Positions 20,870 to 25,274 of a DNA stretch of 33,198 nt are shown here, one piece after another. Both the position numbers and the translations under genes were made by a program. Source of the DNA: a virus; IMG/VR virus record IMGVR_UViG_3300037485_000920, positions 1-33,198 of that record; one strand, given 5' to 3'. The notes below the pieces were generated by a model. The model was not told the DNA's origin, searched no databases, and worked only from the letters and a program-made list of their open reading frames with translations. Position 1 is the stretch's first letter, and the number at the start of each line of letters is the position of its first letter.

Positions 20870-22195
20870 TTAGCGTTTAAGAATTTGTTTCATTACGAAT
20901 TGTCCAGCAGCGTGGATTTGTTCGTGTTGAAGTGATTTAACTTTTGGAGCGTTGTTTTCAACTTTACCGCTTACAGTCTTTGCTAAAGCGTTAGCCACAA
21001 CCTCCTCTTTTTCTTTGGTCATACCTTCGATTTGTTCAGTCATAGCACCCATTTTGGTTTCTAATTCTGCTAATCTTTTGGTAAGTTCCTCGATCATTTT
21101 GTCTTTCTCCTCAACGACTTTGTCCATATCGTCAAGTTCTTCGTTTTTCTTCTCCTCTCCTAAAGAAATTTCCTTTTCGATTTCAATCTCTTCTGCTCTT
21201 ACAGAAAGACCTAATGCTAAGGCTATCTTTTCAACGAGTGATTTGTTTTCGTTCATAAGTTTCACTTTTTTTGGAATGTTTTTAAATTTATTAATAGAGT
21301 CAGGTCTTAATGAAGCGAAAGCCAAAGTTTCCAATTTCTTGTCTTTAGGCTGCTCTTCAATATAACCATCAATAAAGCCATAGTTATAAGCCTCTTGTGC
21401 AGTCATCCAGGTTTCTGCTGTCATCATTTCTGCGACCATTTTCTTAGTCTTCTTTATATCCCCATCGACTAACTTACCAGAATTCTTAATTTTAGCGACA
21501 TAGATGTTCAACATCTGCTCATCTACCTTCTCATACAAGTCAATCATTTTCTGCATCTCCTCCTTATTGCCCATAGACATTCCCCAACAGTTGTGGATCA
21601 TAAAGAAACCATTCTTACTCATAAGAGATTTGTCCGCTGCTAACATTACAACAGTAGCAATGGAAGCGACAATGCCAATACCTTTAGCAGTAACTTCACC
21701 AGGATAAGCAGATATAAGGTCCGCCATAGACAAACCTTCGAATACATCGCCACCCTCACTTGAAATATTTAAAACCACTGGTTGTCCTGATGCCTCCAGT
21801 AAAGCACTATTAATAGCATCTCGTGTATTAGCACTTGATGGCTCAATTACTCCTAATATATTTGCTTCAATCATTGCGTTAGGATTTTGATTATCGATTT
21901 GTTTCAACTTTCTTATAGCCCATTCTATTCCTTCAGTACCTCCCCAAGCATCCCAAGCCAAACCACCACACCCTTCGCTATACGGAACATCTTTGTGTTG
22001 CTGATGTCTTTTAAAAGATGCCATCCTGGAGATAGTTTCTCTTGAAATCGGTTCTCTCTTTGCTAATTGATTGGCTCTTTGTTTGCCAGTTGCCTCAAGA
22101 CAAGTCCCCCATCCATTCTCTTCTGCCCAGTTAAGTGCTCTTTGTGCGTTCTCAGATGCTGCTTTAGGATAGTCTGTATAGGATTGTTCTGCCAT
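20870..22195 (-). CDS. Prohead protease (ClpP type) fused to scaffold (441 aa)
   Basis: Three parts are visible. Residues 5-100 form a domain with ALNWAEENGWG, ANQLAKREPISRETISRMAS and GLAWDAWGGTEGIEWA, as found N-terminal to XkdF-like head proteases. Residues 108-280 are a ClpP-type serine protease with SSEGGD at 145-150, the nucleophile S178 in IVASIA and H201 in MIHN. Residues 310-441 form a coiled-coil scaffold. The protease should trim the scaffold and clear the prohead before packaging. It is the first gene of the head cluster, following the terminator at 22262-22292. The whole is one continuous frame with no sign of disruption. Confidence 0.9.
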   Translation of the reverse strand: MAEQSYTDYPKAASENAQRALNWAEENGWGTCLEATGKQRANQLAKREPISRETISRMASFKRHQQHKDVPYSEGCGGLAWDAWGGTEGIEWAIRKLKQIDNQNPNAMIEANILGVIEPSSANTRDAINSALLEASGQPVVLNISSEGGDVFEGLSMADLISAYPGEVTAKGIGIVASIATVVMLAADKSLMSKNGFFMIHNCWGMSMGNKEEMQKMIDLYEKVDEQMLNIYVAKIKNSGKLVDGDIKKTKKMVAEMMTAETWMTAQEAYNYGFIDGYIEEQPKDKKLETLAFASLRPDSINKFKNIPKKVKLMNENKSLVEKIALALGLSVRAEEIEIEKEISLGEEKKNEELDDMDKVVEEKDKMIEELTKRLAELETKMGAMTEQIEGMTKEKEEVVANALAKTVSGKVENNAPKVKSLQHEQIHAAGQFVMKQILKR

Positions 22196-22261
22196 AAGAT
22201 TATTTGGCAGTAAAATTATGTTACAAAATGTTTAAAAAGTTATGATTGTTTTGTATTAGGA

Positions 22262-22292
22262 TAAAACAAAAACCCCTACCGAATGGTAGAGG
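22262..22292 (-). terminator. Intrinsic terminator closing the accessory cassette
   Basis: On the minus strand CCTCTACC (22292-22285) pairs with GGTAGGGG (22280-22273) in eight bases with one G-U, around the loop ATTC, and TTTTTGTTTT follows. It lies after the last accessory gene (stop 22336) and before the head cluster (start 22195). The 66 bases left before the protease gene are AT-rich with no full promoter match, so the head genes depend on readthrough or on a degenerate or phage-specific promoter. Confidence 0.88.
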
Positions 22293-22335
22293 CCCCTAAT
22301 CTAAATTACTAACGTCTAAAAAACTAATGAAAATC

Positions 22336-22551
22336 TTAAATGATAGGTCTTATATCGTCATCAATTTCTAATTTTATGACTCTAAAGTCTTGAATCTTAT
22401 CAAAATATTCGTCAGCAGCATCAATGACAATATCACTGTTTCCTTCTAAAGTTTCAAGTGCTTTTTGATACCCTTCAATGTAGGCTCTAACAACAATAAT
22501 TTTTAAATCATTGTCAAACTTGTCTAAATTCTTAATAACTGTTTTTAACAT
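22336..22551 (-). CDS. Small protein ending the accessory cassette (71 aa)
   Basis: I start at ATG 22551; a longer frame needs a TTG at 22605 and would overlap the upstream gene. The 71-residue product begins MLKTVIKNLDKFDND and contains RAYIEGYQKALETLEG. It has no membrane or catalytic motif. It is the last gene before the strong terminator. No family recognised. Confidence 0.6.
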   Translation of the reverse strand: MLKTVIKNLDKFDNDLKIIVVRAYIEGYQKALETLEGNSDIVIDAADEYFDKIQDFRVIKLEIDDDIRPII

Positions 22552-22594
22552 AATAGTGGTTTTTGGTTTGTGAAATAAAAATAGTAAATATTTG

Positions 22595-22981
22595 TTACAA
22601 TTCAATACTACATAGATTTAATTTTAATAGCCTATGGATTAAACTGGTAGTTAGTTCTGCATAAGTTATCATATCCTCCTCTTTGCTTACATCGTAGTTA
22701 TACTTCCAGAACGCCAAGTGCATTGCCTCGTGAAAGATAAGAGTAATATCCTTGTGTCCGTTTCCAAGTATTTTGGAATTGATAAAGATGTACATTTTAT
22801 TATCACTATTTGGAATCTCGTTGCACATCCCTGCAATGAAAGCACTGTACTTTGTATCTGTTTTCTTTTCGCAATCCTTCCTGTATAGTCCGTGCAATTT
22901 CTTTGCATTGAAGTAATTGAATAAGTCAATGGAATCTTCGCCAAGTAAGAATAAGAAGTCTGTAAACTGATGTGAAATCAT
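22595..22981 (-). CDS. Small HExxH zincin-like metallopeptidase (128 aa)
   Basis: HEAMH at 84-88 within DITLIFHEAMHLAFWKY is the zinc-binding motif of zincins: two histidines bind zinc and E85 is the catalytic base. E109 in TYAEL could be the third ligand. At 128 residues it is a minimal metalloprotease without a signal peptide, so it would act inside the host. It follows the 83-residue gene directly (TAA then ATG). Similar small phage zincins are of unknown target. The motif is clear; catalysis and target are inferred. Confidence 0.7.
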   Translation of the reverse strand: MISHQFTDFLFLLGEDSIDLFNYFNAKKLHGLYRKDCEKKTDTKYSAFIAGMCNEIPNSDNKMYIFINSKILGNGHKDITLIFHEAMHLAFWKYNYDVSKEEDMITYAELTTSLIHRLLKLNLCSIEL

Positions 22982-23233
22982 TTAGAATAGTTTTGATTGA
23001 TTAAAGTTTTTATTGTCACCGGTAAAGCCAAATGTTTCAATGTTAGTTATCATTATATCTTTGTTCTCCGAAAGATAAAACATTCCAATCACAATTTTAT
23101 CACAGTACTTGTCTTCGAGATAGTCCCTGGCGAATTCCCTTGCTTCATCGTAAGAGGCGAATACTTTGCCATCGTGCTCCTTACTTTTAGTGTCCAGGAC
23201 CATCACAATGTATCGTAGTTTATTTGCTTCCAT
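22982..23233 (-). CDS. Small accessory protein (83 aa)
   Basis: I start at the ATG at 23233, which overlaps the upstream gene by 14 bases; a longer frame to 23305 would overlap it by 86. The 83-residue product contains ANKLRYIVMVLDTKSKEHDG, then SYDEAREFARDYLEDKYCDK and a short beta-rich end. It has no membrane segment. No family recognised. It precedes the zincin-like gene without a gap. Confidence 0.65.
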   Translation of the reverse strand: MEANKLRYIVMVLDTKSKEHDGKVFASYDEAREFARDYLEDKYCDKIVIGMFYLSENKDIMITNIETFGFTGDNKNFNQSKLF

Positions 23234-23456
23234 ATGTTTCGTTGTAGTATTTTTCTGCAAATTCTTTAGAGTTTTGTTCTTGCAAACAATCAGTATTATC
23301 GCCATTCCAAAAAGCCTCTATTATCTGCTCCTTCTCCATTTCTTTGGCTTGTTGTACAATATCTCTAATTGAATCCCAATACTTAATAGGAATATAATCA
23401 ATTTTATTATTTATTGTTTCAACTAACCATTCTACTGCTGTGTGTTTTTGTTCCAT
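23220..23456 (-). CDS. Small Bacteroidota-type protein (78 aa)
   Basis: The 78-residue protein opens MEQKHTAVEWLVETINNKI and has QAKEMEKEQIIEAFWNG and FAEKYYNETYG. Proteins of this kind (T-A-V-E-W-L-V near the start, A-K-E-M-E-K-E-Q-I in the middle, Y-Y-N-E-T at the end) occur widely as small hypothetical proteins in Bacteroidota phages and mobile elements. Function is unknown. Its 113-base leader carries hairpins, including a possible pseudoknot. Confidence 0.75.
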   Translation of the reverse strand: MEQKHTAVEWLVETINNKIDYIPIKYWDSIRDIVQQAKEMEKEQIIEAFWNGDNTDCLQEQNSKEFAEKYYNETYGSK

Positions 23457-23500
23457 CTTATTTTAGTTTAATGTCTTTTAAGTAACATATAAAATTTTTA

Positions 23501-23558
23501 GTTTTAGATACCGCAATTAAAACTGCGGATAACAGTCAGTAAGCGAAATAAACTTCGC
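23501..23558 (-). promoter_or_regulatory. Structured leader: candidate pseudoknot plus hairpin
   Basis: The 113-base gap between the genes at 23570 and 23456 holds two structures on the minus strand. AGGCGAA/TTCGCTT (around 23541-23560) is a hairpin. Downstream, CCGCA (23528-23524) pairs with TGCGG (23515-23511), and the intervening GTTTTA (23523-23518) can also pair with TAAAAC (23506-23501), giving an H-type pseudoknot. It lies 45 bases before the 78-residue gene and could control its translation. No ligand or known riboswitch class is recognised. Confidence 0.35.
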
Positions 23559-23569
23559 CTACTTTTGTG

Positions 23570-23770
23570 TTATAGCCTTTCTATTTCTTGTTTTACTTCT
23601 TCCCAATATTCAATTCTTTTTTCAAATAGTTTTTCACTCATATCATATACATCGTCATCTAAAATCTCATCTACTGCTATTAATGCACATTGTTTACCTT
23701 GTATTACTCTACCATCATAAATTCGTAAATACTTATTTACTAATTCTATTGCTTTTTCTTTTGGTGTCAT
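23570..23770 (-). CDS. Small Bacteroidota-type protein (66 aa)
   Basis: The 66-residue protein begins MTPKEKAIELVNKYLRIYDG, has QGKQCALIAVDEIL in the centre and ends YWEEVKQEIERL. This T-P-K-E-K-A ... K-Q-C-A-L-I-A-V-D-E-I-L ... Y-W-x-E-V-K-x-E-I pattern is typical of a small family found in Flavobacteriia/Bacteroidia phages and islands, of unknown function. It follows the secreted SPOR-like gene by 14 bases. Confidence 0.75.
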   Translation of the reverse strand: MTPKEKAIELVNKYLRIYDGRVIQGKQCALIAVDEILDDDVYDMSEKLFEKRIEYWEEVKQEIERL

Positions 23771-23784
23771 TGTTTTATGTTTTA

Positions 23785-24117
23785 TTAGTAAACTATTTTT
23801 CTATCTAACATCTGCCATACAAAAAGACAGTTGTAATCTCTAATCTCCATTAGGCACTTACCATACTTCTTGGAGTAGTAAGTGTGCAACATCCCCTGGT
23901 CTGCCTCGTTGTAAGCAACAACCATCAGTCGATACCAGGTAACATCATTGATGACCTTTCTTTCCAAGTAAACAGTGTCAATGACATCTTTGTCATACTC
24001 GAACATTTGAGGATTTCTCGTGCTCATAATTTGAACACAGTACAATTTTTCGTTAGATTGGCCCATAAGGATAAGTGAGCCTAATACAAGAAGTGCGGTT
24101 AAAATAATTGATCTCAT
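23785..24117 (-). CDS. Secreted SPOR-like protein (110 aa)
   Basis: The start is ATG 24117; the upstream extension to 24252 is a reading frame through the tRNA-like gene and is rejected. Residues 1-20 are a signal peptide (ILTALLVLGSLILMGQS). The mature part has LYCVQIMST, then TWYRLMVVAYNEADQGMLHT and KKYGKCLM, resembling the two halves of a SPOR domain, which binds glycan strands lacking stem peptides in the periplasm. It would place a phage protein on the host peptidoglycan. Assignment to SPOR is by pattern only; secretion is clear. Confidence 0.65.
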   Translation of the reverse strand: MRSIILTALLVLGSLILMGQSNEKLYCVQIMSTRNPQMFEYDKDVIDTVYLERKVINDVTWYRLMVVAYNEADQGMLHTYYSKKYGKCLMEIRDYNCLFVWQMLDRKIVY

Positions 24118-24150
24118 AAAATTGGTTTTTAAATGGTTAAAAAATTTAGA

Positions 24151-24258
24151 TACCAGGATAGGATTCGAACCTATATGAATAATGTTACTTGACTTGGGAT
24201 TGTCCTCCAGTAACTTCTCCTTATCCCTTTTAGCGTCTACCAATTCCGCCACCTGGTA
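24151..24258 (-). tRNA. tRNA-Leu-like gene with aberrant anticodon region
   Basis: On the minus strand the ends and arms are tRNA-like. TACCAGG pairs perfectly with CCTGGTA (acceptor), TG then GCG...CGC with GGTAGA forms the D-arm of a leucine-type tRNA, and ATAGG-TTCGAAT-CCTAT forms the T-arm. Between the D- and T-arms lie 58 bases instead of about 32, and I find no 5-bp stem with a 7-base loop and U33 in them. Instead GGATAA/TTATTC and GTTACT/AGTAAC would form one long rod. The discriminator base reads U, not the A needed by leucyl-tRNA synthetase, and CCA is not encoded. It may be a pseudo-tRNA, a processing signal, or a tRNA mimic. Confidence 0.55.
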
Positions 24259-24265
24259 ATTTTGC

Positions 24266-24496
24266 TTAGTAATAATAGTGTAAGTAATATCTTATAGTCT
24301 CCTCAATCTTATCCATAAATTCCTTGAATTCTGCATTGCTAAAATTAGCATCGAAATTGGAAGCATCGTTGCCGTTAGCATCAGTTATGGTAAGATCGTC
24401 AGATAGGTAACATTCTTTTAAGCCAGTTTGAGAACAGTTAGGCTGATAGAAAAAAGAATTGATTTTGATGTTGTGGTTTTTGAAAGTGAATTCCAT
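24266..24496 (-). CDS. First gene of the accessory cassette (76 aa)
   Basis: A 76-residue acidic protein with NDASNFDANFSNAEF in the centre and a tyrosine-rich C-terminus (ETIRYYLHYYY). It is the first gene after the perfect promoter at 24547-24577 and ends eight bases before the tRNA-like gene. No signal, membrane segment or known domain. Function unknown. Confidence 0.7.
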   Translation of the reverse strand: MEFTFKNHNIKINSFFYQPNCSQTGLKECYLSDDLTITDANGNDASNFDANFSNAEFKEFMDKIEETIRYYLHYYY

Positions 24497-24546
24497 AATA
24501 CTTGGTTTTTGGTTATGATAAAATATCTGATCGTCATTGATAGTAT

Positions 24547-24577
24547 CAAAGATAAAACCCTTTTTGTATTTCTCAAA
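24547..24577 (-). promoter_or_regulatory. Perfect Bacteroidota promoter of the accessory cassette
   Basis: On the minus strand TTTG (24577-24574), 19 bases, then TATCTTTG (24554-24547) matches TTTG-N19-TAnnTTTG in all fixed positions. The start would be near 24542, about 45 bases before the ATG at 24496. The gap it occupies (24497-24606) is otherwise A/T-rich with long T and A runs. With the terminator at 22262-22292 it frames a separate transcription unit. Confidence 0.87.
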
Positions 24578-24606
24578 ACTTTTTAAAACTTTTTTTTATA
24601 TTTTTT

Positions 24607-24933
24607 TTACGGAAACTTCATTTTGTTTTTAGTGAAGTAGAAATAGTGATTAGCCAAAATAGAATAGACTCCGTTTTCGTGAATGGGTAAGGTCCTCGAT
24701 AATTCCTTAACTGCTCTCATTTTACTGCCGTATTCCTCCAGGTATTCAGGGTACAATTTAATGACCATATAACGATTAATCATTGACTGCCTAATCACAT
24801 TGTGAGTAACTAAGTATTCAATTAATGTCTCTGGTGTGACTTCCCTTTTACTCACATCACAATATTCTTTGACATTTTCATTGAGAAGATTACAGAATTC
24901 TTTATTTACTTTCGACTGGTTGATCATTGCCAT
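24607..24933 (-). CDS. Unknown helical protein after the tape measure (108 aa)
   Basis: A 108-residue basic helical protein containing TPETLIEYLVTHNVIRQSMI and GVYSILANHYFYFTKNKM, which might include an HTH-like unit. It overlaps the 82-residue gene by ten bases; an ATG two codons in (24927) is an alternative start. No known family. It ends before the accessory promoter, so it belongs to the tail-end transcript. Confidence 0.65.
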   Translation of the reverse strand: MAMINQSKVNKEFCNLLNENVKEYCDVSKREVTPETLIEYLVTHNVIRQSMINRYMVIKLYPEYLEEYGSKMRAVKELSRTLPIHENGVYSILANHYFYFTKNKMKFP

Positions 24934-25172
24934 TCTTTAACTTTCGCAACAAAATATGATTGCACTCTACCGACACACTTTCCACATTGCATCTCTAACA
25001 TTACAGTCTGTCTTAAATCTTTGTTGGCTCTAAGATTACCGATATACCGATAGTAGAAAGTAAATAGTTTAACCAGGTCTAAATGTCCAAATCTAATAAC
25101 TGATCCTTTGTTACGATTGACAATTTCAATAATTTCTGCTCTGTGTTCTTCAGGAATTTCTCTTATATACAT
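24924..25172 (-). CDS. Small protein with a CGKC motif (82 aa)
   Basis: An 82-residue basic protein with helices (IREIPEEHRAEIIEIVNRNK) and a single C-x-x-C (CGKC) near residue 63-66 that may bind metal with other residues. It is the first gene after the tape measure, in the same direction. No family recognised; no membrane segment. Confidence 0.65.
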   Translation of the reverse strand: MYIREIPEEHRAEIIEIVNRNKGSVIRFGHLDLVKLFTFYYRYIGNLRANKDLRQTVMLEMQCGKCVGRVQSYFVAKVKEWQ

Positions 25173-25237
25173 AAATTTATTTTGGATATTTTATTTTTTT
25201 AGTATATTTATCGCTCATAATTTGGTTTTATTGGTTA

Positions 25238-25274
25238 GGGGTAAGGGAGTGGTTTCCTTTACCCCATTTTTATT
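25238..25274 (+). terminator. Plus-strand intrinsic terminator after the tape measure gene
   Basis: GGGGTAAGGGAG (25238-25249) pairs with TTTCCTTTACCCC (25253-25265) on the plus strand, with G-U pairs where the minus-strand RNA would have A-C mismatches, and ATTTTTATTT follows. Both facts show it works on plus-strand RNA. It would stop antisense transcripts before they enter the tape measure gene. A weak promoter-like TTTG-N18-TATATTTA lies at 25181-25210, so a second small plus-strand RNA is possible. The same gap (25173-25273) has no gene on either strand. Confidence 0.55.

Noticed and set aside
22196-22261. Promoter for the head genes
   Set aside because: AT-rich with TAACTTTT and TAATTTTA but no TTTG at 18-21 bases; no match good enough to call.
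24118-24252. N-terminal extension of the secreted SPOR-like protein beginning MAELVDA
   Set aside because: This is the translation of the tRNA-like gene's D-arm, a well-known artefact of leucine tRNA genes. The internal ATG at 24117 gives a proper signal peptide.
24151-24258. tRNA-like gene as an integration attachment site
   Set aside because: The phage has no recognisable integrase, and an att site usually restores only the 3' half of a tRNA; here both halves are present around an altered middle.
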